This document shows, in pieces, positions 16,605-25,492 of a stretch of DNA of 64,000 nucleotides (its first letter is position 1; every line of letters starts with the position of its first letter). The translations under genes were made by a program, and so were the position numbers. The DNA is taken from assembly GCF_019924635.1 (NCBI RefSeq), contig NZ_CP065037.1, positions 1,116,001 to 1,180,000 of the forward strand, written 5' to 3'. The DNA comes from Leifsonia sp. ZF2019 (lineage in GTDB: Bacteria > Actinomycetota > Actinomycetes > Actinomycetales > Microbacteriaceae). The notes beneath the pieces are model-generated. The model did no database searches, was not told the DNA's origin, and saw nothing but the letters and a program-made list of their open reading frames with translations.

Positions 16605-17684
16605 TCAGCCTTCCTGGGCGGGGTCGATGGAGCGGGCGGGGTCGATGGAGCGGGCGGGGTCGATGGAGCGGGTGGAGGACGGGATGGGCTCCGCCCGCAC
16701 GTAGAGGTCGCCGCCGAGCTCTTCGACGCCGAGGATGCGCAGGCGGCGCTGCTCGTCGATGGTGTCGACGCCGATCTCGCCGAGCGCGAGGCGCGGACCG
16801 CCGAGGAGGGTCGGAGCGAGGTAGATCGCGTACTCGTCGACCAGGCCTGCGGCGACGAAGGCGCTCGCGAGCGTGGGGCCGCCCTCGACGTACACCCGGC
16901 GGAAGCCGCGCTGGTGCAGGTCGGCGATGACGGCGCGGAGGTCGTGGGTGCCCTCGAAGATCACCGGTCGCGGGTGGCGGAAGACGGCGGCGTCGTTCGG
17001 GACGGCGCGCGTGCCGACCACGACCGGCGTCGGCTGCTGCGGGAGCAGCTCGCCCGCATCGCCGCGCGCGGTCAGGCTCGGGTCGTCGGCGAGCACGGTG
17101 CCGGTGCCGACGACGATCGCGTCCGACGCCTCCCGCTGCTCGTGGACACGCTGGCGCGCGGCCGTGCCGGTGATCCACTTGCTGGTGCCGTCCACCGCTG
17201 CGGCGCGGCCGTCGAGACTGCTGGCCCACTTGACCGTGATGTGCGGGCGCCCGAGACGTGCGGCCATCAGCCAGTCGCCGAGGAACGCCTCGATCTCGTC
17301 TGCGAGCACACCTCCGGTCACCACGACGCCGGCCTCGCGCAGGCGCTCGGCTCCGCCGCCGGAGCTGCGGCCCGGGTCGTCGACGCCGTAGATCACCTCG
17401 GCGACGCCGGCGGCGATGAGGGCCTCGGAGCAGGGCCCCGTGAGGCCCCAGTGGTTGCACGGCTCGAGAGTGACGACGGCCGTGGCTCCACGGGCGCCGC
17501 CCTCGGGCAGCTGGGAGAGGGCGTCCACCTCCGCGTGCGCCGTGCCGGCGCCGCGGTGCCAGCCCTGGGCGATCACGCCACCGTCGGGGCCGAGGATGAC
17601 GCAGCCGACGCGCGGGTTGACGCCGGTCGCCGGGCCGTTGGCCGCCAGCTCGAGCGCGGTGCGCATCGCTGCTTCCCGGGTCAT
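16605..17684 (-). CDS. ribD: Bifunctional diaminohydroxyphosphoribosylaminopyrimidine deaminase / reductase
   Basis: 359 residues from the ATG at 17684 (MTREAAMRTALEL); a longer frame runs up to 17810 into the riboswitch and is rejected. The N-terminal deaminase domain has zinc motifs TAHAEVDAL and TLEPCNHWGLTGPC. The C-terminal reductase domain begins near WASSLDGRAA. The last about 22 residues are an odd tail with three RSIDPA repeats encoded by an 18-bp tandem DNA repeat. It is the first gene of ribD-ribE-ribBA-ribH, downstream of an FMN riboswitch. Confidence 0.96.
   Translation of the reverse strand: MTREAAMRTALELAANGPATGVNPRVGCVILGPDGGVIAQGWHRGAGTAHAEVDALSQLPEGGARGATAVVTLEPCNHWGLTGPCSEALIAAGVAEVIYGVDDPGRSSGGGAERLREAGVVVTGGVLADEIEAFLGDWLMAARLGRPHITVKWASSLDGRAAAVDGTSKWITGTAARQRVHEQREASDAIVVGTGTVLADDPSLTARGDAGELLPQQPTPVVVGTRAVPNDAAVFRHPRPVIFEGTHDLRAVIADLHQRGFRRVYVEGGPTLASAFVAAGLVDEYAIYLAPTLLGGPRLALGEIGVDTIDEQRRLRILGVEELGGDLYVRAEPIPSSTRSIDPARSIDPARSIDPAQEG
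16621..16674. repeat. 18-bp tandem repeat x3 at the ribD 3' end
   Basis: Three 18-bp units, the first two identical and the third differing at one base, encode the RSIDPA repeats at the RibD C-terminus. They keep frame, so the tail can vary without breaking the enzyme. Confidence 0.92.
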
Positions 17685-17762
17685 GGGATGGGGGTCCTGT
17701 CTTTCGAAGGCGGACGTATCCCGGGGTCGCGCGGGCGGCGGTCGTCGCCGACCACCGCTTCG

Positions 17763-17912
17763 TGCTGCCTCCCATCCGGACTGAGCGAGCGGGCTCACGC
17801 CTGCACGCATTACCGTCGGTACCGGAATTCCACCGGTTCAGCAGGAGGCGTTCGCACGCCGCCCGCTCGCGGACTCTGACCGCCGGTTCGGACTCTCACC
17901 GACCCCGGAGCA
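17763..17912 (-). ncRNA. FMN riboswitch (RFN element)
   Basis: Read on the - strand, the region opens with CTCCGGGGTCGGTGAGAGTC, continues with AACCGGCGGTCAGAGTCCGC, then CCGGTACCGACGGTAATG and closes with AGTCCGGATGGGAGGCAGCA. These are the conserved strands of the six-helix FMN aptamer, in the right order. It ends about 80 bases before the ribD ATG, so FMN should repress the rib operon by termination or by hiding the start site. Confidence 0.96.
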
Positions 17913-17928
17913 CGTTGTTCTGTTGTCG

Positions 17929-17934
17929 AGTGTA
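17929..17934 (-). promoter_or_regulatory. Likely -10 box (TACACT) of the rib operon
   Basis: TACACT on the - strand would start the transcript about 10 bases before the aptamer. The -35 side is poor (weak support). Confidence 0.4.
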
Positions 17935-17955
17935 GTCAACGTCCCCTGGGCCGGA

Positions 17956-18954
17956 CTATTCCCCGCGCGACGTGGTGTCATCGTCGCGGGCCACGAGCGC
18001 CCGCGCGGTGCCCTCGTCGACGACGAGGTCGGTGATCAGCCCGGCCGCGAGAGCACCCCGCAGGCTGTGCACCTTCGACGGCCCCGACACGATGCAGACG
18101 CGACGCGGCACGCGCTTGATCAGGTCGATGTCCGGACCGCTGGCCCGCTGGTTCAGGGGGATATCGTGGTGGCTGCCGTCTTCGCGGAAGAACACGGTGG
18201 CCACGTCGCCGACCACCCCGGACTCGTCGAGCGACGCGTAGTCGGCCTGGTCGAGGTAGCCGCCGGCGTAGACGTGCGAGCGCACCTCCGAGAACGGGGA
18301 GCCGAGTCCGAAGAGGGCGACGTCCATCCGCTCCTGGATGTCCAGGATGCGGCGCGTGCTGCGCTCGCGCCACATCGCGACCTTGGTCTGCGGGTCGTCG
18401 AAGAGAGCAGGCACCGGGAACTCCTGGATCGTGCCGGAGTAGGTGTCGCCGAAGCGGCGCAGGATCTCGGACGCGTACAGCACACCGGTCGTATAGGTGT
18501 TGCCGGCCCCGTTGAGCTGCACGAACTCCACGTTGTGCAGCTCCTTGGGGATGAGGTGGCGGCTGAGCGCGCTCATGGTGGACCCCCACGCGACGCCGAC
18601 CGTCTGATTCGAGTCGATGAAGCGGTCGAGAATCCGTGCAGCGGAGATGGCGACGCGCTCGAGGCGGTCGACGTCACTGATGGCGCTCGGCATCGGGACG
18701 ATGTGCGCGGCGATGCCGTACCGGTCGTGGATCTCCTGCTGGATGCGCGTGGCGCGCTCGTGCGGCTGCGCGATCTGGATGGTGACCAGACCGGACGTGC
18801 GCGCGTAGCTGAGAAGCCGGGAGACGCTGGAGCGCGACGTGTGCATCTCGTGCGCGATGGCCTCCATCGTGAGGTCCTGCATGTAGTAGAGGTGCCCGGC
18901 CTTGAGGGCGTCGCGCACCTTGTCGGGGAGGGTCTCGGTCTCGGGAGAGGTCAT
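17956..18954 (-). CDS. SorC-family sugar/polyol-responsive transcriptional regulator
   Basis: 332 residues from ATG 18954; an in-frame upstream Met at 19026 would overlap the glpD promoter. An N-terminal helix-turn-helix (about 20-60, MEAIAHEMHTSRSSVSRLL) is followed by a SorC-type effector-binding domain (VGVAWGSTMSAL, VQLNGAGNT, DVALFGLGSP). Such proteins bind phosphorylated sugars or polyols. It is divergent from glpD, and a shared palindrome stands before glpD and glpF, so control of glycerol use is the best guess. The effector is unproven. Confidence 0.88.
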   Translation of the reverse strand: MTSPETETLPDKVRDALKAGHLYYMQDLTMEAIAHEMHTSRSSVSRLLSYARTSGLVTIQIAQPHERATRIQQEIHDRYGIAAHIVPMPSAISDVDRLERVAISAARILDRFIDSNQTVGVAWGSTMSALSRHLIPKELHNVEFVQLNGAGNTYTTGVLYASEILRRFGDTYSGTIQEFPVPALFDDPQTKVAMWRERSTRRILDIQERMDVALFGLGSPFSEVRSHVYAGGYLDQADYASLDESGVVGDVATVFFREDGSHHDIPLNQRASGPDIDLIKRVPRRVCIVSGPSKVHSLRGALAAGLITDLVVDEGTARALVARDDDTTSRGE

Positions 18955-18984
18955 CGGGGTCGTCTTCTCGGCTCGGGAGGGGTC

Positions 18985-18998
18985 TGCACGTATGTGCA
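18985..18998. promoter_or_regulatory. Candidate operator TGCAC-N4-GTGCA upstream of glpD
   Basis: The palindrome TGCACGTATGTGCA lies in the regulator/glpD divergent region, 80 bases before glpD. The same arms recur before glpF. Confidence 0.6.
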
Positions 18999-19077
18999 AC
19001 CGGCTTGATCGAAGTTGTCGGGGCACCCAAGACTATAGCTGCCCCCTTCACCGATCGACAGAAGTACAGGAGTTCCC

Positions 19078-20817
19078 GTGACAGCGACGTCGAGCGTCCG
19101 CAGCGAGGTCAAGCGCCTCCAGGACCGTCCCACCGCCCAGGTCGTCATCATCGGCGGCGGCATCAACGGTCTCGGCACCTTCCGGGACCTCGCCCTCCAG
19201 GGCATCGACGTCGTCCTCGTCGAGCGCAACGACTTCGTCTCGGGAGCGTCGGCCGCCTCCAGCCACATGATCCACGGCGGGATCCGGTACCTGGAGAACG
19301 GCGAGTTCCGGCTCGTCAAGGAGTCGGTCACCGAGCGCAACGGCCTGCTCAAGATTGCGCCCCACTACGTCAAGCCGCTGCAGACGACCATCCCGATCTA
19401 CTCGACGTTCTCGGGCATCCTCGCCGCTCCGCTCCGATTCCTCACCCACAAGCAGGGCAAGCCGAAGGAGCGCGGCGCGTTCCTCATCAAGACCGGCCTG
19501 ACCATCTACGACGCCTTCTCGCGCGACGGCGGCAGCGTGCCGCGCCACAAGTTCCACGGTCGCAAGAAGTCCCTCGAGACCCTCCCGGAGCTCAACCCGG
19601 GCCTCAAGTACACCGCCACCTACTTCGACGCCTCCGTGCACGACCCCGAGCGTCTGGCGCTCGACGTGCTCGCCGATGGCCTCGCCGCCGGGCCGCACGC
19701 CCGCGCGGTCAACTACGTCGAAGCGATCGGCACGAAGGACGGCGGCGTGCTCGTCCGCGACCGCGAGTCCGGCGAGGAGTTCGCCATCACCGCACAGGTC
19801 GTCGTGAACGCCTCCGGCCCGTGGACCGACCTGACCAACGCGGCGCTCGGCCAGGGCACGACGTACATGGGCGGGACCAAAGGGTCGCACATCGTGCTGG
19901 ACAACCCGCGTCTGCTCGAGGCCTGCCAGGGCCGCGAGATGTTCTTCGAGAACAACGACGGCCGCATCGTGCTCATCTACCCGCTCAAGGGCCGCGTGAT
20001 GGTCGGCACGACGGACATCGACGCGGACATGAACGTGCCGGCCGTCTGCACCGAGGACGAGATCGACTACTTCATCGAGCTGGTCTCGCACGTTTTCCCA
20101 GCGATCCCCGTGACCCGCGACCAGATCGTCTACAGCTTCTCGGGCGTCCGTCCGCTCCCGCACCACGACGACACCGCACCGGGGTTCGTCTCGCGCGACT
20201 ACCGCATCGTTCCCGGCACGCTGGCCGGTCTCGGCGACACCACCGTGCTCAGCCTCGTCGGCGGAAAGTGGACCACCTTCCGCGCGCTCTCCGAGCACCT
20301 CGCGAACGAGACCCTGACCGTGCTCGGCGCGACCCGACGGTTCTCCACGCTGGGCCTGCCGATCGGAGGCGGCGCCGGATTCCCGTCGACGCCGCAGGCC
20401 GAGCGTGACTGGATCGCCCGCTACGGGGCCGATGTCGGCGCGGATCGCGCCGCCCAGCTGCTGCACCGCTACGGCACCAAGGCGACCTTCGTGATCGACG
20501 CGATCGCGGGCGCGGACGGTGACGACGCAGCGCTCGCCGCGGCCCCCGACTACTCGCGCGCGGAGGTCGAATACCTGGTGCGCACCGAGCACGTCGCACA
20601 CCTGTCCGACGTCTTCCTGCGCCGCACCAGCCTCGCGTTCACCGGCTCCATCAGCGGCGCACTGGTCCGCGAGATCGGCGAAATCACCGCAAACGCGCTC
20701 GGATGGTCGCCAAACCGCCGCTCCGAGGAGGAAGATGCGTTCATAGCGGAACTGGCCGCCGCCCACCGGGTGCACCTCGAATCCGGGGACGGGAGCGAAG
20801 CCGCGGCGCTCCGATAA
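19078..20817 (+). CDS. glpD: Glycerol-3-phosphate dehydrogenase (FAD, respiratory)
   Basis: 579 residues starting at GTG with an AGGAG ribosome-binding site. An N-terminal FAD-binding Rossmann motif (VVIIGGGINGLGTF) is followed by SGASAASSHMIHGGIRYL and NASGPWTD, all typical of GlpD. The enzyme oxidises glycerol-3-phosphate to dihydroxyacetone phosphate and feeds electrons to the quinone pool at the membrane face. It is followed by glpF and glpK, giving a complete glycerol uptake and catabolism set. Confidence 0.96.
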   Translation: MTATSSVRSEVKRLQDRPTAQVVIIGGGINGLGTFRDLALQGIDVVLVERNDFVSGASAASSHMIHGGIRYLENGEFRLVKESVTERNGLLKIAPHYVKPLQTTIPIYSTFSGILAAPLRFLTHKQGKPKERGAFLIKTGLTIYDAFSRDGGSVPRHKFHGRKKSLETLPELNPGLKYTATYFDASVHDPERLALDVLADGLAAGPHARAVNYVEAIGTKDGGVLVRDRESGEEFAITAQVVVNASGPWTDLTNAALGQGTTYMGGTKGSHIVLDNPRLLEACQGREMFFENNDGRIVLIYPLKGRVMVGTTDIDADMNVPAVCTEDEIDYFIELVSHVFPAIPVTRDQIVYSFSGVRPLPHHDDTAPGFVSRDYRIVPGTLAGLGDTTVLSLVGGKWTTFRALSEHLANETLTVLGATRRFSTLGLPIGGGAGFPSTPQAERDWIARYGADVGADRAAQLLHRYGTKATFVIDAIAGADGDDAALAAAPDYSRAEVEYLVRTEHVAHLSDVFLRRTSLAFTGSISGALVREIGEITANALGWSPNRRSEEEDAFIAELAAAHRVHLESGDGSEAAALR

Positions 20818-20831
20818 TGCACGAACGTGCA
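20818..20831. promoter_or_regulatory. Candidate operator TGCAC-N4-GTGCA upstream of glpF
   Basis: TGCACGAACGTGCA begins one base after the glpD stop and lies 118 bases before glpF. Both arms match the site before glpD while the 4-base centre differs, as expected for a dimeric regulator. Confidence 0.6.
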
Positions 20832-20948
20832 TAGCACGGTCCTTGTTACGGGTGGGTACGGCCAATAGCGTTCAAGTGCCCACCCTGACTTGGATCACAC
20901 CTCATCGCACAACAGGGTGCGGGTCAACCGAACAACTGGAAGGTCAAC

Positions 20949-21719
20949 GTGGACAATATCGGTGTAGATTTCCTGTCTGAGTTGGTGGGCACGGCAATGC
21001 TTGTCCTCCTCGGTACCGGTGTCGTGGCGAACGTCGCACTCATCAAGAACAAGGGCTTCAACGGCGGGTTCCTGATGGTGAACATCGGCTGGGGCATCGC
21101 GGTGTTCTCGGGCGTCGTCGTCGCCTACAACTCCGGCGCCCATCTGAACCCGGCTGTGACGCTCGGTCTGGTGGCCAACGGTGCGAAGACGTTCGGCGCA
21201 GGCAACGCCACCGTGGACGTGAACTTCGGGACGGTTGCGCTGTTCATCCTCGCCCAGCTGATCGGTGCGATCATCGGCGCGGTGTTCACGTGGCTCGCGT
21301 ACAAGAAGCACTTCGACGAGGAGCCCGACCCGGCGAACAAGCTCGGCGTGTTCTCGACCGGCCCGGCCATCCGCAGCTACGGCTGGAACCTCGTCACCGA
21401 GATCATCGGCACGTTCGTGCTGGTGTTCGTGGTGATCGCGTTCGGCCACCAGCCCGGCCAGGCGGTCGGCCTCGCCGCCCTCGGCGCTCTGCCCGTCGCG
21501 CTCCTCGTGATCGGCATCGGCGCGAGCCTCGGTGGTCCGACGGGGTACGCCATCAACCCGGCCCGTGACCTCGGTCCGCGCATCGCCCACGCCATCCTCC
21601 CGATCAAGGGCAAGGGCAGCAGCGACTGGTCCTACTCGTGGGTCCCCGTCGTCGGGCCGGTCATCGGCGGTCTGCTCGCCGGCTGGCTCGCACTCGTCCT
21701 GCTCCCGATCATCAAGTAG
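20949..21719 (+). CDS. glpF: Glycerol uptake facilitator (MIP family aquaglyceroporin)
   Basis: 256 residues starting at GTG with GGAAGG upstream. Six helices and the two NPA half-helices are visible (HLNPAVTLG and YAINPARDLGPR). The Asp after the second NPAR marks the glycerol-conducting subgroup. It lets glycerol diffuse in for phosphorylation by GlpK, encoded next. Confidence 0.95.
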   Translation: MDNIGVDFLSELVGTAMLVLLGTGVVANVALIKNKGFNGGFLMVNIGWGIAVFSGVVVAYNSGAHLNPAVTLGLVANGAKTFGAGNATVDVNFGTVALFILAQLIGAIIGAVFTWLAYKKHFDEEPDPANKLGVFSTGPAIRSYGWNLVTEIIGTFVLVFVVIAFGHQPGQAVGLAALGALPVALLVIGIGASLGGPTGYAINPARDLGPRIAHAILPIKGKGSSDWSYSWVPVVGPVIGGLLAGWLALVLLPIIK

Positions 21720-21725
21720 CACTCC

Positions 21726-21756
21726 GGGGGCCGGCCCGGACTCCGGGTCGGCCCCC
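21726..21756 (+). terminator. GC-rich stem-loop between glpF and glpK
   Basis: A 14-bp stem with one G-T pair (21726-21739 with 21743-21756) is followed by CTTCTTC. It may partly terminate after glpF, or protect the upstream mRNA. Confidence 0.6.
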
Positions 21757-21800
21757 TTCTTCGCAGCACCACCCCTCCCCAAAGAACAAAGGAGTTACCT

Positions 21801-23321
21801 ATGGCCGACTACGTCGTCGCTATCGACCAGGGCACGACCAGCACCCGCGCCATCATCTTCGACAAGTCCGGGTCGATCGTCTCGACCGGCCAGCTCGAGC
21901 ACGAGCAGATCTTCCCGAAGGCGGGATGGGTCGAGCACAACCCGGTCGAGATCTGGAACAACACCCGCGAGGTCATCGGCCAGGCGCTCTCGAAGGCCGA
22001 CCTGACCCGTCACGACATCGCCGCCGTGGGCATCACCAACCAGCGCGAGACCGCGGTGGTCTGGGACAAGAACACCGGCGAGCCGGTCTACAACGCCATC
22101 GTCTGGCAGGACACCCGCACGCAGCCCATCGTCGACCGCCTCGCGGCCGACGGCGGCGTCGAGCGCTTCAAGCCGATCGTCGGCCTCCCGCTGGCGACCT
22201 ACTTCTCCGGCACCAAGATCGTCTGGATCCTCGAGAACGTGGAGGGCGCCCGCGAGCGCGCCGAGCGCGGCGACCTGCTCTTCGGCACCACCGACACCTG
22301 GGTCCTCTGGAACCTGACCGGCGGCGTCGACGGCGGCGTGCACGCGACGGACGTCACCAACGCCTCCCGCACCCTGTTCATGGACCTCGAGACGCTCAGC
22401 TGGCGCGACGACATCCTCGAGGCGTTCAACGTGCCCAAGTCGATGCTCCCGGAGATCAAGAGCTCCTCCGAGATCTACGGCACGGTGGAGCCGTCGAGCC
22501 TGCTCCGTGAGGTCCCTGTCGCGGGCATCCTCGGCGACCAGCAGGCCGCGACCTTCGGCCAGGCGGCGTTCGATCCGGGCGAGTCGAAGAACACGTACGG
22601 CACCGGCAACTTCCTCATCTTCAACACGGGTGAGGAGATCGTCCACTCGAAGAACGGCCTCCTGACGACGCTCGGCTACAAGCTGGGCGACGAGAAGCCG
22701 CACTACGCGCTGGAGGGCTCGATCGCGGTCACCGGTTCGCTCGTGCAGTGGCTGCGCGACAACCTGGGGATCATCTCGAGCGCCCCGGAGATCGAGGAGC
22801 TCGCCAAGACGGTCGAGGACAACGGCGGCGCGTACTTCGTGCCCGCCTTCTCGGGCCTCTTCGCGCCGTACTGGCGTGCGGACGCGCGGGGAGCCCTCGT
22901 CGGCCTGACCCGCTACGTGAACAAGGGCCACATCGCCCGTGCCGCGCTGGAGGCCACCGCCTTCCAGACCCGCGAGGTGCTGGACGCGGTCAACGCCGAC
23001 TCCGGCGTCGACCTCACGGAGCTGAAGGTCGACGGCGGCATGATCGCCAACAACACCCTCATGCAGTTCCAGGCCGACATCCTCGGTGTCCCGGTCGTCC
23101 GCCCGGTGGTCGCCGAGACCACCGCGCTCGGTGCCGCGTACGCCGCGGGCCTCGCGGTCGGGTTCTGGTCCGACCTGGACGACCTGCGCAAGAACTGGCA
23201 GGAGGACTCCCGCTGGGAGCCGAAGATGGATGCCGCCGAGCGCGACCGCCAGCTCCGCCTCTGGAAGAAGGCCGTCACCAAGACCTTCGACTGGGTCGAC
23301 GAGGACGTCCAGAACGCCTGA
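21801..23321 (+). CDS. glpK: Glycerol kinase
   Basis: 506 residues, the usual length, with AAAGGAG before the ATG. FGGY-kinase motifs are clear: [10 protein letters not shown] (ATP phosphate loop), GWVEHNP, WQDTRT and [12 protein letters not shown]. It phosphorylates glycerol to glycerol-3-phosphate, the substrate of GlpD. It is last in the glpD-glpF-glpK run and is followed by a terminator. Confidence 0.97.
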   Translation: MADYVVAIDQGTTSTRAIIFDKSGSIVSTGQLEHEQIFPKAGWVEHNPVEIWNNTREVIGQALSKADLTRHDIAAVGITNQRETAVVWDKNTGEPVYNAIVWQDTRTQPIVDRLAADGGVERFKPIVGLPLATYFSGTKIVWILENVEGARERAERGDLLFGTTDTWVLWNLTGGVDGGVHATDVTNASRTLFMDLETLSWRDDILEAFNVPKSMLPEIKSSSEIYGTVEPSSLLREVPVAGILGDQQAATFGQAAFDPGESKNTYGTGNFLIFNTGEEIVHSKNGLLTTLGYKLGDEKPHYALEGSIAVTGSLVQWLRDNLGIISSAPEIEELAKTVEDNGGAYFVPAFSGLFAPYWRADARGALVGLTRYVNKGHIARAALEATAFQTREVLDAVNADSGVDLTELKVDGGMIANNTLMQFQADILGVPVVRPVVAETTALGAAYAAGLAVGFWSDLDDLRKNWQEDSRWEPKMDAAERDRQLRLWKKAVTKTFDWVDEDVQNA

Positions 23322-23340
23322 TCGCCCGTGAGCACGAGAG

Positions 23341-23366
23341 GCGCCGCCCGGCCCGCCGGGCGGCGC
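23341..23366 (+). terminator. Intrinsic terminator after glpK
   Basis: Perfect 11-bp GC-rich stem (23341-23351 with 23356-23366) with a 4-base loop, followed by TTCC. Confidence 0.75.
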
Positions 23367-23461
23367 TTCCGTGTTCCCGACGGCACCCCGCCTCCGTGGT
23401 CACTCAGCCGCGCCTCTCGATTTCCTCATCGGGCCGCAAGCCCGTGCGCAGGTCCGGCGTC

Positions 23462-23467
23462 TAACGT
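23462..23467 (+). promoter_or_regulatory. -10 box (TAACGT) of a leaderless transcript
   Basis: TAACGT lies 6 bases before GTG 23474 and supports that start codon for the LCP gene. Confidence 0.55.
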
Positions 23468-23473
23468 CCTCGT

Positions 23474-24751
23474 GTGAGACATTCCTCGACCAACGTCGCC
23501 GTGCGGCACGGCCGCCTGCGTGTCCGGTCGGCTCGCGGGCCGATCGTCCGGCTCCTGTCGGCCGTGGTCGCCGTCGCCGTGGTGTCGGTCGGCGCGGTCA
23601 CCGCCTACGCCGTCAACGACACCATCCACTCGCTGAAGCCGTCCATCCACCTCGTGTCGGCGTCCGGCACGACGATCACACCGCCGACGGTCGGGGCGGA
23701 GTCCGGCGCGGTCAACATCCTCCTGGCGGGCACGGACACGCGCACCGGCCAGGGCGGGGCCTTCTCGACCGCCGACGAGCTGGCGGGCAGCTCGGGCGCC
23801 GGCAACAACGATGTGACGATGGTGCTCCACCTCTCGGCCGACCACCAGCACGCGACCGTCATCAGCATCCCGCGCGACCTCATGGCGCCGATCCCGTCCT
23901 GCCCGACGCCGAACGGGCCCAGCTCGGCGGAATCGAGTGCGCAGTTCAACACCACGCTGTCGATCGGCGGGCTGTCGTGCACCGTGCTCACCGCCGAGGC
24001 GCTCACCGGTCTCACCATCCCGTACGCCGCGGAGATCTCCTTCGACGGGGTGATCGCGATGTCCAACGCCGTGGGCGGTGTGACGGTGTGCCTCGCGTCG
24101 GCCGTGACGGACCCGTACGTAGGCCTCGACTTGCCGGCGGGGGAGCAGACCTTGGTGGGCGCGCAGGCGCTGGCGTTCGTCCGCAGCAGGCACGGGGTCG
24201 GCGACGGCAGCGACCTCGGCCGCATCAGCGACCAGCAGCTGTTCCTGTCCGCCCTCCTGCGTAAGGCGACCAGCGCGGGTGTGCTGAGCAACCCCATCAC
24301 GCTCTACGGGCTCGCGAAGGCCGCGACCTCGAACATCCAGCTCTCCGACTCGCTCGATTCTCCGACGACGCTCGTGTCGATCGCCCTGGCGCTGAAGAGC
24401 GTTCCCCTCTCCGACTTCGTGTTCCTGCAGTACCCGTCCATGACGGACCCGGACAACGACAACCGTGTCGTCCCGGAGCCGACCGGCGTCGCTGCGCTCC
24501 AGCAGGCCCTCGCGTCGGACACACCCGTCCAGCTGACGGGGACGACGGGATCCGCGACGGAGGCTGCGCCGGCGACGTCCGCCGCGAGTCCGTCTCCGAC
24601 GTCCACTCCCGCGGCGACGACCGCTCCGGGAGGTTCCACGGCGGCGCCGACGGACCCGGGCACCCCCGCGCCGACCTCCACGGCCGTCGCACTGCCGTCG
24701 AACGTCACGGGTCAGACCGCGGCCGAGCAGACCTGTACGAAGGGCAACTGA
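23474..24751 (+). CDS. LytR-CpsA-Psr (LCP) family cell-wall glycopolymer ligase
   Basis: 425 residues. A basic cytosolic N-terminus and one transmembrane helix (about 27-48) precede the LCP domain: NILLAGTDTR, VISIPRDL with the conserved Arg, and ALAFVRSRHGVGDGSDLGR with the Arg cluster for pyrophosphate lipid binding. A Ser/Thr/Pro-rich C-terminal tail (about 350-410) follows. LCP enzymes attach anionic glycopolymers or arabinogalactan-like chains to peptidoglycan outside the membrane. It is a single gene that converges with the HAD gene, with only 6 bases between stops. Confidence 0.92.
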   Translation: MRHSSTNVAVRHGRLRVRSARGPIVRLLSAVVAVAVVSVGAVTAYAVNDTIHSLKPSIHLVSASGTTITPPTVGAESGAVNILLAGTDTRTGQGGAFSTADELAGSSGAGNNDVTMVLHLSADHQHATVISIPRDLMAPIPSCPTPNGPSSAESSAQFNTTLSIGGLSCTVLTAEALTGLTIPYAAEISFDGVIAMSNAVGGVTVCLASAVTDPYVGLDLPAGEQTLVGAQALAFVRSRHGVGDGSDLGRISDQQLFLSALLRKATSAGVLSNPITLYGLAKAATSNIQLSDSLDSPTTLVSIALALKSVPLSDFVFLQYPSMTDPDNDNRVVPEPTGVAALQQALASDTPVQLTGTTGSATEAAPATSAASPSPTSTPAATTAPGGSTAAPTDPGTPAPTSTAVALPSNVTGQTAAEQTCTKGN

Positions 24752-24757
24752 GCCGGG

Positions 24758-25492
24758 TCAGCCGACGAGCACGCCCGCGAGATCGTCGAGTCCGGTGATG
24801 CGACGCACACCGAGCGCGTTGGCTTCCGCGGCGTCGTCGGGCGCAGGGGTCTGCCCGCGGCGATCCAGCCACACACCGGTCAGCCCGGCTGCCGCGGCAC
24901 CGATCGCGTCGGTGCGGAGGCGGTCGCCGACGTAGACGGCGCGCTCGGGCGCGACGCCCGCACGCGCGCAGGCGTGGTGGAAGATCTGCGGGTCCGGCTT
25001 GGCCACGCCGACCTCGCCGGAGGCGACCAGCAGCGGGATGCGACGATCGAGTCCGACAGCCTCCACTTTGCGTCGCTGGAAGGCGAGGTCGCCGTTCGTG
25101 ATGAGGCCGAAGCCCACGCCCGGCAGCTCGGCCTCCAGCACGTCCAGACAGGGCACGGCATCGTCGTGGAGGGTCCATGCCGCGACGTAGTGCTCGAAGT
25201 ACGCGGCGAACCAGGCACGTGCCTCCCCGGGGCTCAGCGTCACCCCGTGATGGGCGGCGAAGTCGCGCGCCCGGGCCTCCCGCTGGCCCTCGAAGTCGAG
25301 GCGCCCGGCGAGATAGGAGTGGTAGTGCTCCTCCTCCAGGTCGTGCCAGAGGCCGCCGAGTGCGGCCGCCTCCAACCGTCCGTACGGTTCGCCCAGCGTG
25401 GCGGTGTAGCGAAGGATGCCCGCCTCCACGGCCGCCCGGTGTGCGAAGAGGGTGTCGTCGAGGTCGAACAGGACCAGCTCGGGAGGGTTCAC
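24758..25492 (-). CDS. HAD-superfamily hydrolase
   Basis: 244 residues from GTG 25492, which overlaps the GNAT stop (GTGA) and has GGAG 8 bases upstream; GTG 25498 is an alternative. The four HAD motifs are visible: LFDLDDTLF, LITNGD, the Lys in GVAKPDPQIF and YVGDRLRTDAIGA. The cap region fits the YjjG/PynA-like or haloacid dehalogenase-like phosphatase group. The substrate is unknown; nucleotide or sugar phosphates are possible. It ends the xthA-trpS-GNAT-HAD run. Confidence 0.88.
   Translation of the reverse strand: MNPPELVLFDLDDTLFAHRAAVEAGILRYTATLGEPYGRLEAAALGGLWHDLEEEHYHSYLAGRLDFEGQREARARDFAAHHGVTLSPGEARAWFAAYFEHYVAAWTLHDDAVPCLDVLEAELPGVGFGLITNGDLAFQRRKVEAVGLDRRIPLLVASGEVGVAKPDPQIFHHACARAGVAPERAVYVGDRLRTDAIGAAAAGLTGVWLDRRGQTPAPDDAAEANALGVRRITGLDDLAGVLVG

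Noticed and set aside
17685..17810. Upstream extension of RibD
   Set aside because: It overlaps the FMN riboswitch; the deaminase domain begins after Met 17684.
21726..21756. glpF-glpK stem-loop as the end of the operon
   Set aside because: Spacing and function suggest glpK is still co-transcribed, so I treat it as a partial terminator.
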